Source: Streptomyces sp. A0958 (GTDB taxonomy: Bacteria; Actinomycetota; Actinomycetes; Streptomycetales; Streptomycetaceae). Taken from it: a stretch of 64,000 bases of DNA. Each line of letters starts with the position of its first letter. Position 1 is the stretch's first letter. Under the pieces are notes generated by a model. It saw only the letters and a program-made list of their open reading frames with translations, did not search any database and was not told where the DNA came from. Where the stretch lies: assembly GCF_004795035.1 (NCBI RefSeq), contig NZ_SSBK01000006.1:231968-295967 (forward strand), given 5' to 3'. Below are positions 1 through 7,287 of this stretch, in pieces. The translations under genes and the position numbers were made by a program.

Positions 1-518
1 GCCGTCCGACGTAGTTGCGGGAGCGGCCGGATACCCACTCTGTAACGCAAGCCCTTCCGGTAAAGAGCGGCGCGCAGACGTAGCTCGGGCTTGGTGTCCT
101 TCCCCTTGTTCGCGCTCATGACCGCGCGCACAGAGACCGACGAGGCGGAGGAACTGGCGGGCAGCCGCTCGTCAACCACCATTCCGGCCTCACGCGCCCT
201 GCTCCAAGCCACCTCAAGGTTGGCCTTGCGGGTCAGTTCATGGACTTCGCAGACATAGCGCTCCTCCGTCCCCCCGCCGTCCGACCAGCGCAGGTAGGCC
301 CTGATTCGACGCGTACTCCGGTACAGACGGAGCGAGATCGACGCACGGGCGAACTGTTCATCATCGAGAGGGACCGCGCGACGATGCCTGCCACCGGCGG
401 CCCTGTCCTGCTCAGCGCTCCTCTTCTCGCGGGACAGGCCGGGTTGTGCCTTGTACGCCTTCCCCGGCGGAAGCCGATCGTTCCAGCCTTGCTGTCCTGC
501 GACGGCCGCCCCAGTCAC
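1..518 (-). CDS. Vsr-like (very short patch repair) endonuclease, N-terminal part, cut by window edge
   Basis: The open frame runs from a GTG at 516-518 to base 1 without a stop. The first 172 codons are therefore visible and the 3' end lies outside the window. The GTG shares GTGA with the stop of the cytosine methyltransferase, so the pair is translationally coupled. From about residue 134 the sequence reads MSANKGKDTKPELRLRAALY followed by KGLRYRV and PLPQLRRT. This matches the Vsr-family N-terminus (KDTKPE, LRYRV), whose members nick T:G mismatches arising from deaminated 5-methylcytosine. About 130 residues precede it, longer than the usual short leader. They include a basic, charged stretch and YLRWSDGGGTEERYVCEVH, which I do not recognise. 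If that region is not translated, ATGs at 182 or 119 are alternative starts. The Vsr-like assignment is firm in its N-terminal motif; the catalytic residues lie beyond the edge. Confidence 0.72.
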   Translation of the reverse strand, partial: MTGAAVAGQQGWNDRLPPGKAYKAQPGLSREKRSAEQDRAAGGRHRRAVPLDDEQFARASISLRLYRSTRRIRAYLRWSDGGGTEERYVCEVHELTRKANLEVAWSRAREAGMVVDERLPASSSASSVSVRAVMSANKGKDTKPELRLRAALYRKGLRYRVGIRPLPQLRRT

Positions 519-1822
519 CGCTTCAGGCCAGGCTTGTCCAGGGCTCCGACGGAGTCCAGCGCGGCCGCGACCGCCTCACCGAAGACTCTGGCGAGCTTCA
601 CAGGCACGGCGTTCCCGAGCTGGCGCATCTTCTCGCCTCGCGGGCCTGCCAACCGCCAATCATCCGGGAAGGTCATGACGCGCGCCGTCTCGCGGACGGT
701 CATGTAGCGATACCCGCTCCCGTCAAAGGTTGGATCATCCATCATCATCACGGACTCCCCTCCCGGTACACCGTGCACGCCGGCCTTGACGGTCTTGGCC
801 GGACGGTCCAGCAAGTTCGGAGTGTGTCCGGTGTAGATGCGTGCGCCTGGCCAGCCGAAGTGATCCGAGATCTCGCCCACTTGCACCTTCCCGTTGACGT
901 CGTCGGTGTTCACGAACGGCAGGGAATGGCCCTTGAACTCGTCAATGCCCTGGATAGCGTCACGAAGCGTGCGCCAGGGCCGGAGCGCCACCAGCTCCCT
1001 CGTCCTGGCGTTGTCGAGGTTGAGCGTGGGCAGGTTGGCGATCGCGCGAGCGCGGGCCTCGGAATCCACCCAGCTGTACCGCGACCAGTACTCACCGCCT
1101 TCGCGCATGGAGTGGATCAGCGCCTCGTCGGAGTGCGTCTGCCTCGGCCTGCGCTCCTCCCAGACATTCTCCCAGTCGGCGCACAAGTCGGCACGGAAGG
1201 CGACGATGATCACGCGCTGGCGAATCTGAGGCACGCCGAAATTCGCGGCATTCACCGGCACGGCCTCGACGTAGTACCGCTCCGAGGCCGGGACGGAATC
1301 GTTGGCAAGGAGCTTCTCGATGACCTCGTTGTGCTCCTCCCAAGTCGCCCCCTCGGTCCGCTCGACGAATGGGAGGCGCAACTCGTTGAGGATGTAGTTG
1401 AAGTACGGCTCGAAGGACTTTCGTAGGAGGCCGCGCACGTTCTCGCAGATGACAGCCTTCGGGCGCATCTCTCGGATAGCCCGGAACATCTGCGGGAACA
1501 TGTTCCGCTCGTCCTCGACGCCCTTCGCGACGCCACCCAGGCTGAACGGCTGACACGGCGGGCCACCGGCGAGGACGTCCACCTGGCCGTCCAGTCTCTT
1601 GAAGTCCTCGGTCAGGGACCGGACGTCACCGGGCTTGAGTGGCCACTTCCCACCACCGGGCATCTCGTTCGTCTGAAGTGTCTCGATGGCCCGCTTTGCG
1701 TACTCGTTCACCAATAGCGGCCGGAAACCGGCGTCGTGAACGCCCATGGCAAGGCCGCCGCCTCCGGCGAACAACTCCACACAGGTTCCCACCACAGGGC
1801 GGTTCTTTCGCAGCTCAGGCAT
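515..1822 (-). CDS. DNA (cytosine-5-)-methyltransferase of a type II R-M system
   Basis: 435 aa. It transfers methyl from S-adenosylmethionine to C5 of cytosine in a specific site. The C5-methylase motifs appear in order: ELFAGGGGLAMGV (motif I, residues ~16-28), GGPPCQPFS with the catalytic Cys at ~90 (motif IV), CENVRGL (motif VI), QIRQRVIIVAFR (motif VIII), a variable region that should carry the target-recognition domain, then YMTVRETARVMTFPDDW and GNAVPVKLA (motifs IX-X). All key residues are intact, so it should be active. It overlaps the Vsr-like gene by 4 nt and diverges from two GIY-YIG nuclease genes, together making a complete R-M unit. Codon use has more A/T at third positions than the flanking genes, suggesting acquisition. 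No good Shine-Dalgarno precedes the ATG. The recognition sequence cannot be read from the sequence; GIY-YIG partners of the Eco29kI type suggest, but do not show, a CCGCGG-like site. Confidence 0.95.
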   Translation of the reverse strand: MPELRKNRPVVGTCVELFAGGGGLAMGVHDAGFRPLLVNEYAKRAIETLQTNEMPGGGKWPLKPGDVRSLTEDFKRLDGQVDVLAGGPPCQPFSLGGVAKGVEDERNMFPQMFRAIREMRPKAVICENVRGLLRKSFEPYFNYILNELRLPFVERTEGATWEEHNEVIEKLLANDSVPASERYYVEAVPVNAANFGVPQIRQRVIIVAFRADLCADWENVWEERRPRQTHSDEALIHSMREGGEYWSRYSWVDSEARARAIANLPTLNLDNARTRELVALRPWRTLRDAIQGIDEFKGHSLPFVNTDDVNGKVQVGEISDHFGWPGARIYTGHTPNLLDRPAKTVKAGVHGVPGGESVMMMDDPTFDGSGYRYMTVRETARVMTFPDDWRLAGPRGEKMRQLGNAVPVKLARVFGEAVAAALDSVGALDKPGLKR

Positions 1823-1903
1823 GTCAAAACCATACCGCGGAGTTATCGATCAAGTGAGCGCTTCACGGAAGTCCGGCCCCGTATCTCCCGGATTCACCGA
1901 TTA

Positions 1904-1921
1904 GAGTGATGCCAATCACTC
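1904..1921. promoter_or_regulatory. Inverted repeat in the divergent R-M promoter region
   Basis: GAGTGAT-GCCA-ATCACTC is a perfect 7-bp inverted repeat with a 4-base loop. It lies in the 123-bp gap between the methyltransferase and the first nuclease gene. A -10-like TTAGAGT overlaps its left arm, and the nuclease GTG follows 25 bp downstream after a CAGGAGG ribosome site. Such sites near R-M genes often bind a control protein or delay nuclease expression, but no C-protein gene is seen here. Function is inferred. Confidence 0.4.
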
Positions 1922-1945
1922 GCCACATGTCAGGAGGCCCTGGTC

Positions 1946-2728
1946 GTGCCGCTGGAGAACCACGCCGAGTTCAAGCTCAGCATCACCAAGGCCCTCGGTG
2001 ACCAGCTCGCGACAGCACTGGAAGGCTTGACCCCCGCTAGGCTAACCATGTCCAACATTCGCGCCCTTCGCCCGCTTCCCGGCGTGTACCAGCTCTACAA
2101 GGCCGGCGACCTCGTATACGTGGGCAAGGCCGACCGAAGCCTTCCACAGCGCGTCGAGAAGCACTTCCGCAAGATCTCGGGGCGCACGAACATCGACATC
2201 ACGGAGATGGCATTCACCTGCCTCTACGTCGACGAGGACTTCGGGGCAGTGGCACCCGAGCGCCTACTGATCAATCAGCATCGCGGCCAGGGGCAGGTGC
2301 CCTGGAATTACAACGGCTTCGGGAACAACGACCCCGGCAAGCGCCGTGACACGACCGAGGTCGACGATGACCATTTCGACCACCACTACCCCATCGATCT
2401 CGACTTCAAGATCACCGAGTTGCCGGTCCAAAGCATGCCGCTCGACGCGGAAGTGTCGTTGAGCACGCTCCTCCAGGCAACCAAGACGAAGCTGCCCTAC
2501 GTCTTCCGCTACCAGGCGTCGAACGAGTTCGACGACATCACCGTAGAGCCCCCCGCCCACGAAACGACCGCCGACGAACTGCTCCGTACCATCGCCGCGC
2601 GTCTCCCGAACCAGTGGCAGATCACCTCGCTGCCGGGATACCTGATCATGTACCCGAAGACCGAGGACTACCCGAGCGCACGCCGCTACTACCGCAACAC
2701 CGGCGTCGTGGACGTCCACGCGCCGTAA
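1946..2728 (+). CDS. GIY-YIG nuclease, Eco29kI-related (first of a tandem pair)
   Basis: 260 aa, GTG start preceded by CAGGAGG at 1931-1937. The nuclease core lies at residues ~44-135. It has GVYQLY (46-51), LVYVGKA (56-62), an Arg-x3-His pair (R69, H73), E105 in APERLLI, and N121 in WNYNGFGNNDPGKR. The Tyr/Tyr/Arg/His/Glu/Asn pattern is the catalytic set described for the GIY-YIG enzyme Eco29kI, and the GFGNNDPG block resembles the conserved GFG-HDPG tail of that family. The remaining ~130 residues are acidic and unrecognised; they may form a target-recognition or dimerisation domain. It is followed 38 bp downstream by a second nuclease gene with the same catalytic pattern. It could be an independent restriction enzyme, a subunit of a two-protein enzyme, or a second enzyme guarded by the same methylase. 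The assignment to the GIY-YIG fold is strong; the biological role is inferred. Confidence 0.8.
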   Translation: MPLENHAEFKLSITKALGDQLATALEGLTPARLTMSNIRALRPLPGVYQLYKAGDLVYVGKADRSLPQRVEKHFRKISGRTNIDITEMAFTCLYVDEDFGAVAPERLLINQHRGQGQVPWNYNGFGNNDPGKRRDTTEVDDDHFDHHYPIDLDFKITELPVQSMPLDAEVSLSTLLQATKTKLPYVFRYQASNEFDDITVEPPAHETTADELLRTIAARLPNQWQITSLPGYLIMYPKTEDYPSARRYYRNTGVVDVHAP

Positions 2729-2766
2729 GCCAACCACCTCGGTAACAACCACGATTCGGAGGACAG

Positions 2767-3522
2767 TTGTCGGTTCCCCCTAATCCGCCGTACGGCGCTC
2801 TTCCCGCTCCGGTGAAGCCCTCGCCGAAGCCGCGGAAGACCAAAGCATGGCACAAGACCGCAAATGAGTTCCGCTCCGCCCCATACAACCCTCTGGACCT
2901 GGTGAACCTGGGCCGCAGCGTCGAGGCCGAACTCCTGAACAGAGAGGCCGAACCACTGGAGTCGGTCACTCCGGTGTACGGCGCCGGAGTGTATGCCCTG
3001 TACTACTGCGGCCCGCACTCCTTGTACGCACCGATCAGCTCAGCCGAGTGCCGGATCCCCATCTACGTGGGGCAAGCCCGGCCCGCCGGCGTACGCAAGG
3101 GGACGGCAGAGGAGAAGCCCGACGCATCGACTCTGTGGGATCGGATGTACGAGCATCGTCAGTCGATCCTCCAAGTCCATGATCTCGATGTTGCCGACTT
3201 CCGCGTCCGCTACCTGGTCGCGATCGAGGCGTTCGTAAGCATCGCGGAACGGGTCATGATCCGGCACTACCGACCGGTGTGGAACAGCATCGCCGACGGT
3301 TTCGGCAACCACGACCCGGGCGCCAACCGACGCCCGACCAGTCTCCGTCCTCCGTGGGACGAACTTCATCCCGGCCGCTGGTGGTCACACCCGGACAACA
3401 TGCCGACGCCGAGCAAGACGTCAGCCGATCAGTCACGGGAACGGATTCGCGCGCTGTTCACGGATGAACTCTCCGAGGAGCAAATCCTCGAAATCGAGGC
3501 GGAGCAGGACGAAGAAGAGTAG
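2767..3522 (+). CDS. Eco29kI-family type II restriction endonuclease (GIY-YIG)
   Basis: 251 aa, TTG start with GGAGGA 3 bases upstream; no better start is visible. Residues ~39-210 look like the Eco29kI family from end to end: NPLDLVNLGRSV, YGAGVYALYYCG (GIY-type motif, Y76), IPIYVGQARPAG (YIG-type motif, Y100), R126 and H130 in DRMYEHRQSI, E161 in SIAERVMI, N173 in VWNSIADGFGNHDPG, then WDELHPGRWW. All catalytic positions known for Eco29kI are present. The N-terminal ~38 residues are proline- and lysine-rich, and the C-terminal ~30 are acidic. The enzyme should cleave double-stranded DNA at the site protected by the divergent cytosine methylase. It probably shares a transcript with the preceding GIY-YIG gene (38-bp gap). 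Confidence 0.88.
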   Translation: MSVPPNPPYGALPAPVKPSPKPRKTKAWHKTANEFRSAPYNPLDLVNLGRSVEAELLNREAEPLESVTPVYGAGVYALYYCGPHSLYAPISSAECRIPIYVGQARPAGVRKGTAEEKPDASTLWDRMYEHRQSILQVHDLDVADFRVRYLVAIEAFVSIAERVMIRHYRPVWNSIADGFGNHDPGANRRPTSLRPPWDELHPGRWWSHPDNMPTPSKTSADQSRERIRALFTDELSEEQILEIEAEQDEEE

Positions 3523-3656
3523 ACGCTCTCGAACGACGTATGTTCCGGCCCGCGATCACGGCAACCACCGCCGCAAGCGCCATAATCGCCGTCAACAGCC
3601 GTCGATCGGCCACGCGGTTGGGCCCGTAGCTATCGGAGCAGGTCCCGCATTGAGCG

Positions 3657-4307
3657 CTAAGCACCCTCCGGCGGCAGCTGCCACGGGCGCCCGTTCATCA
3701 GGTTCTCCAGGCCCGCCCAGGAGAAGTTCATCAAGGTGGCCGCCGCCTCCCGGGCCGAGACGCCCGGGGTCTCGTTGGCCCAGCCGGCCAGCGCCTCCGC
3801 CGCGCCCACCAGCGCCTGCGCGAGGCCCGCCACGTCCCGGTCCGGGAGCGCCGGGTCGTGGTGCGCCTCGCGGGCGGCGGCCCCGATCAGACCCGTCACG
3901 AACGCGACGATCTCCTCGCGCATCACGTTGACCTCGGTGGCGAACGGCTCCCCGTGCGTCCGCGCCTGCCGGTACAACACCGCCCAGCCGTCCGGGTTCT
4001 CCGCGGTGTGCGTGAAGAACGCCCGTAGCCCGGCCCAGAGTTGGCGGTCGGCCGGCAGCCCCGGCTCGACGCCCGCCCGGACCGCGGCGAGCAGCGCCTG
4101 CGCCTCGCGCCGGATGCACGCGGTGAAGAGTTCGTCCTTTGAATTCAGGTAGAGGTAGACCAGCGGCTTGGACACACCGGCCAGCTCGGCGATCTCGTCC
4201 ATCGAGGCGGCCCGGTACCCCCGCTGCCCGAACGTCTGCACCGCGGCGTCCATCATCTGCCGCTCACGCACCGCGCGCGGCATCCGCTTGTTCCTCACAG
4301 CACCCAC
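3657..4307 (-). CDS. TetR/AcrR family transcriptional regulator
   Basis: About 216 aa from a GTG at 4305-4307, which has GGAGGAAG five bases upstream (an upstream-extended frame reaches 4334). An N-terminal helix-turn-helix spans residues ~20-65: AAVQTFGQRGYRAASMDEIA, AGVSKPLVYLYLNSKDELF. The C-terminal all-helical part is the usual ligand-binding and dimerisation region of this family and contains FFTHTAENPDGWAVLYRQAR. Family members normally repress an adjacent gene and are released by a small molecule. The neighbouring symporter gene lies downstream in the same direction, 140 bp beyond the stop at 4448-5791, so it is transcribed toward this gene rather than divergently. The target is therefore not evident. 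It marks the return to typical high-G+C codon use after the R-M island. Confidence 0.9.
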   Translation of the reverse strand: MGAVRNKRMPRAVRERQMMDAAVQTFGQRGYRAASMDEIAELAGVSKPLVYLYLNSKDELFTACIRREAQALLAAVRAGVEPGLPADRQLWAGLRAFFTHTAENPDGWAVLYRQARTHGEPFATEVNVMREEIVAFVTGLIGAAAREAHHDPALPDRDVAGLAQALVGAAEALAGWANETPGVSAREAAATLMNFSWAGLENLMNGRPWQLPPEGA

Positions 4308-4447
4308 GTCGACTTCCTCCCTCCCCCGCAGCACTACTCCCGGGTAAGGGTACGGGGCGCGCCCGGGGCCCGTCGTACGGAGCGCACCAGGGCCCCTCCT
4401 CCGCGACGGAGAAGGGGCCCACAGGTGCGACGGGCGGTCAGCGCCGG

Positions 4448-5791
4448 TCAGACGGCGACCGGGACGCGCTCCGGCTCGGTGTCGCGCGGCTCGACGTCGT
4501 CGACCGGGGAGGCCGAGGCCGAGTTGTACGCGTCGTGGTCGAGAATCTTCTCGCGGGCCGAGACCAGCACCGGGACGAGCGCCTGACCGGCCACGTTCGT
4601 CGCCGTCCGCATCATGTCCAGGATCGGGTCGATGGCCATCAGCAGGCCGACGCCCTCCAGCGGGAGGCCCAGGGTCGACAGGGTCAGCGTCAGCATGACC
4701 GTGGCGCCGGTCAGACCGGCGGTGGCCGCCGAACCGATGACCGAGACGAACGCGATCAGGATGTAGTCACCGACGCCCAGCTGCACGTCGAAGATCTGCG
4801 CGATGAAGATCGCGGCGAGCGCCGGGTAGATCGCGGCGCAGCCGTCCATCTTGGTGGTGGCGCCGAACGGGACGGAGAAGGAGGCGTACTCCTTCGGGAC
4901 GCCCAGGCGCTCGGTGACCTGCTGGGTCACCGGCATGGTGCCGACCGAGGAGCGCGAGACGAAGCCCAGCTGGATCGCGGGCCAGGCGCCCTTGAAGAAC
5001 TGGATCGGGCTGACCTTGGCGACGGTGGCGAGCAGCAGCGGGTAGACGCCGAACATCACCAGGGCGCAGCCGATGTAGACGTCGGCGGTGAACGTGGCGT
5101 ACTTGCCGATCAGGTCCCAGCCGTAGTCGGCGATCGCGTAGCCGATGAGGCCGACGGTGCCGAGCGGGGCGAGGCGGATGACCCACCACAGGGCCTTCTG
5201 GAGGAGTTCCAGGACGGCTTCGCTGAGGGTCAGGATCGGCTGCGCCTTCTCGCCGAGCTTGAGGGCGGCGATACCGGCGACGGCGGCCATGAAGACGATC
5301 TGCAGGACGTTCAGCTCGGCGAACGGCGTGATGACGTTGCTCGGGACGATGCCGGTCAGGAAGTCGAGCCAGGAGCCGGCGTGCTCGGGGAGCTTGCCGT
5401 CCTTCGGGGTGAGGCCGGTGCCGGAGCCCGGGTTGGTGATCAGGCCGATCGCGAGGCCGATGGCTACGGCGATCAGCGAGGTGATCATGAACCAGAGCAC
5501 GGTGCGCCCGGCCAGCCGGGCGGCGTTGTTGACCTTGCGCAGGTTGGTGATCGACACCAGGATCGCGAAGAAGACGAGGGGCGCGACGGCCAGCTTCAGC
5601 AGCTGGACGAAGATGTGGCCGACCTTGTCGAGCGTGGTGTAGAGCCAGTCGATGTCCTGGCTGCGGGCGAGCCAGCCGAGCAGGACACCGAGGACCAGAC
5701 CGGCGACGATCTGGGCCCAGAACGGGACCTTGGGTATACGGAAGCCGGAGCCGGCGGGCTTCTCGGCGGTGGACGCGGGGTTCGCGGACAC
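4448..5791 (-). CDS. Dicarboxylate/amino acid:cation symporter (DAACS family)
   Basis: About 447 aa. GTG at 5789-5791 is chosen because GGAG sits seven bases upstream; the frame extends to an ATG at 5815. It is an inner-membrane secondary transporter with eight predicted helices and two re-entrant loops. Family landmarks are FWAQIVAGLVLGVLLGWL (first helix), a serine-containing hairpin tip SRSSVGTMPVT where GltPh/DctA proteins have SSSAATLP, and GATTKMDGCA where the family has the NMDGT sodium site. The last helices read IGSAATAGLTGATVMLTLTL and DMMRTATNVAGQALV. Members import C4-dicarboxylates, glutamate/aspartate or neutral amino acids with Na+ or H+; the substrate cannot be set from sequence. 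An acidic cytoplasmic tail ends the protein. The long upstream region (5816-6209) contains inverted repeats that could regulate it. Confidence 0.92.
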   Translation of the reverse strand: MSANPASTAEKPAGSGFRIPKVPFWAQIVAGLVLGVLLGWLARSQDIDWLYTTLDKVGHIFVQLLKLAVAPLVFFAILVSITNLRKVNNAARLAGRTVLWFMITSLIAVAIGLAIGLITNPGSGTGLTPKDGKLPEHAGSWLDFLTGIVPSNVITPFAELNVLQIVFMAAVAGIAALKLGEKAQPILTLSEAVLELLQKALWWVIRLAPLGTVGLIGYAIADYGWDLIGKYATFTADVYIGCALVMFGVYPLLLATVAKVSPIQFFKGAWPAIQLGFVSRSSVGTMPVTQQVTERLGVPKEYASFSVPFGATTKMDGCAAIYPALAAIFIAQIFDVQLGVGDYILIAFVSVIGSAATAGLTGATVMLTLTLSTLGLPLEGVGLLMAIDPILDMMRTATNVAGQALVPVLVSAREKILDHDAYNSASASPVDDVEPRDTEPERVPVAV

Positions 5792-5956
5792 GGACACACT
5801 CCAGATGTGACGCATCGGGACGCACGGGGACGGTGTGCGGAGGGGGACGGGGGTGCGGCGCCCGCGTCAGGGGCGGCGCCGCTGCATGGTGCCGGTTTCA
5901 GACGTTGCGGCAACAGACCGCGGACATACAGCGGCAGAGGTCGACATGAAGGCGCT

Positions 5957-6044
5957 CCACGAGCGGGACGCTCGTGGCAGGTCGGAGGCGCACATCAGTC
6001 TTCACGTCGAACACGTTAACACTTGAACTTTGAGAACCTCAAAG
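5957..6044. promoter_or_regulatory. Inverted repeats upstream of the symporter gene
   Basis: This lies in the 394-bp gene-free stretch 5816-6209. CCACGAGCG-GGA-CGCTCGTGG (5957-5977) is a perfect 9-bp stem. CTTTGAG-AAC-CTCAAAG (6028-6044) is a perfect 7-bp inverted repeat in unusually A/T-rich DNA. On the transcribed (minus) strand both lie upstream of the symporter start. The second looks like an operator and the first could be a leader hairpin. Apart from the terminator at 6124-6161 I see nothing else in this gap. Confidence 0.35.
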
Positions 6045-6123
6045 GTCTTCTTTGGCACGGAACAGCGCCCCGCAAGCCCCGCAGGACGGACCGGAATCCT
6101 CAACTCCGCCTGGAAACGCGAGA

Positions 6124-6161
6124 AACCCCAGTACAGGAGCGAGTGCTCCCGTGCCGGGGTT
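6124..6161. terminator. Imperfect stem-loop after the DUF4229 gene
   Basis: AACCCC...GGAG pairs with CTCC...GGGGTT around a short loop, with three mismatches or wobbles in a 16-bp stem. It lies 49 bases past the stop of the minus-strand gene ending at 6210, the usual place for a Streptomyces terminator, which often lacks a U-run. Confidence 0.5.
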
Positions 6162-6209
6162 CGTCGGAAAAGGCGGGGCGTGTGAGGAAGCTTACGTTCC
6201 CCTTACACG

Positions 6210-6506
6210 CTACGGCGTGACGCCGTCCTCACGCGTGCGGTTGGCCTCCAGGCGGGCCTTGGCGCGGTCGACCGAGGAGACGATCTGCTCGGACATCTCG
6301 TCCCGCTGCTTGCGCAGCAGGACGTAGCTGAGCGGTGCGGACAGCACCAGGGCGAACAGGATGACCCAGACGAGGTTCGATCCCCCGGCCCCGGACGGCA
6401 CCAGTCCGAGGTTGACGGCGATGGCGGCGACGACGAAGCAGCCGACGAAGATGCTGAGACGCATCGCGGTGTACCGGATCGTTGCGCTCGGCTTGGCAGC
6501 GGACAC
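6210..6506 (-). CDS. DUF4229 family small membrane protein
   Basis: 98 aa from a GTG at 6504-6506 (start VSAAKPSATIRYTAMRLSIF). Two predicted membrane helices follow: SIFVGCFVVAAIAVNLGLV and LVWVILFALVLSAPLSYVLL. The short hydrophilic tail RKQRDEMSEQIVSSVDRAKA is probably a cytoplasmic amphipathic helix. This is the DUF4229 layout: a 90-110-aa actinobacterial protein with two helices and an RKxRDxxS sequence after the second. Function is unknown. In actinobacteria it is often found near menaquinone genes, and here mqnE lies about 780 bp upstream on the same strand, beyond a GNAT gene. That suggests, but does not show, a link to quinone metabolism. The open frame continues upstream to 7058, but that part is antisense-like shadow of the GNAT gene. 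Confidence 0.8.
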   Translation of the reverse strand: MSAAKPSATIRYTAMRLSIFVGCFVVAAIAVNLGLVPSGAGGSNLVWVILFALVLSAPLSYVLLRKQRDEMSEQIVSSVDRAKARLEANRTREDGVTP

Positions 6507-6598
6507 AGCTGGCCTTCTCTCTACGTACGACAGTCCTGCCCGACCAGTGAAGCATGCCCCGCAATCGATCGATTCGCAGGGCTCCATCCTGGCGGTGA

Positions 6599-7123
6599 TC
6601 AGCTGAGCGGCAGCAGCATGATGATGTCGTCGCGGTCGTCGCCGTCGGCCACCCGGATCGCCCCCGGCACCCGCCCGACCTCCTTGTATCCGCAGGCCGT
6701 GTAGAAGCGGTCGGCGCCCGTGCCGCCCCGGCAGGTGAGCCGGATGGCCTCGATGCCGTCGGTCGCGCGGGCCGCGTCGGCGGCGGCCGCCATCAGGTCG
6801 CGACCGTATCCGCGGCCCTGGTGGCGGGGGTGGACCATCACGGTGTAGGCCCACAGCCAGTGCGTCATCAGCCGGTGCGTGTTGCGCGCGAGGAAGGCGG
6901 TGGCGGCGATCGTGCCGTCCTCGTCGTAGCCGACGAGGAGCCGGGTGCGGCCCTCGGCCATGGCGACCAGGTGCTTGACCAGCTCGGGCCGGACGTCCTC
7001 GGCCGTCACGGGCGGTACAAAGCCCACGGCGCCGCCCGCGTTGGACACGTCGGCCCACAGCGCGGCTATGCCGTCGCGCACGGACCGGTCGAACTTCGGG
7101 TCCACCTCGAATGTAAGCGCCAT
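6599..7123 (-). CDS. GNAT family N-acetyltransferase
   Basis: 174 aa, ATG start. The GNAT fold is indicated by the middle strand-turn-helix VMVHPRHQGRGYGRDLMAAA, which is the acetyl-CoA pyrophosphate-binding motif A (Q/R-x-x-G-x-G/A). The C-terminal ADRFYTACGYKEVGRVPGA is the usual FYxxxGF-type ending. It should transfer an acetyl group from acetyl-CoA to an amine on a small molecule or protein; the substrate is unknown. It lies between the DUF4229 gene and mqnE on the same strand, separated by 92 bp and 164 bp, so it may be a separate unit, particularly as a strong hairpin at 7217-7251 lies between it and mqnE. Confidence 0.9.
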   Translation of the reverse strand: MALTFEVDPKFDRSVRDGIAALWADVSNAGGAVGFVPPVTAEDVRPELVKHLVAMAEGRTRLLVGYDEDGTIAATAFLARNTHRLMTHWLWAYTVMVHPRHQGRGYGRDLMAAAADAARATDGIEAIRLTCRGGTGADRFYTACGYKEVGRVPGAIRVADGDDRDDIIMLLPLS

Positions 7124-7168
7124 AGAGGCAGATTAGCCATTACGCCCCCTTCGACTCAACCAGGGTCC

Positions 7169-7229
7169 GGAACGCGAGAAAGCCCTGCGGACGCGAGAAA
7201 AGTCCTGCGGGCGCGAGAAAGCTCCGGCC
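7169..7229. repeat. Three near-tandem ~20-bp repeats
   Basis: ACGCGAGAAAGCCCTGCGG, a second copy differing by two or three bases, then GCGCGAGAAAGCTCCGGCC follow one another after the mqnE terminator side of the gap. The third copy forms the left arm of the terminator hairpin at 7217-7251. They probably arose by local slippage. Confidence 0.6.
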
Positions 7230-7251
7230 GGGGACGGTGGCCGGAGCTTTC
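7217..7251. terminator. Strong stem-loop terminator downstream of mqnE
   Basis: AAAGCTCCGGCC pairs perfectly with GGCCGGAGCTTT (13-bp stem including the outer G-C pair, 9-base loop). It lies 37 bases beyond the mqnE stop, on its transcribed side. It should end the mqnE transcript. Confidence 0.8.
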
Positions 7252-7287
7252 GTACGTGCAGCGCCGCGAGCGCGACGGCGCCGGGGG

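Noticed and set aside
3458..3664. Possible 68-aa minus-strand membrane peptide after the Eco29kI-type gene
   Set aside because: It has one plausible hydrophobic stretch (ALAAVVAVIAGRN) but overlaps the intact nuclease 3' end and the TetR stop, with no clear ribosome site.
4139..6019. Long plus-strand frame opposite the symporter
   Set aside because: It has extreme Arg/Asp/Gly composition, no domains and no ribosome site; it is the antisense of a real gene. The same applies to long plus-strand frames at 15141-17777, 46505-49582 and 57079-59268.
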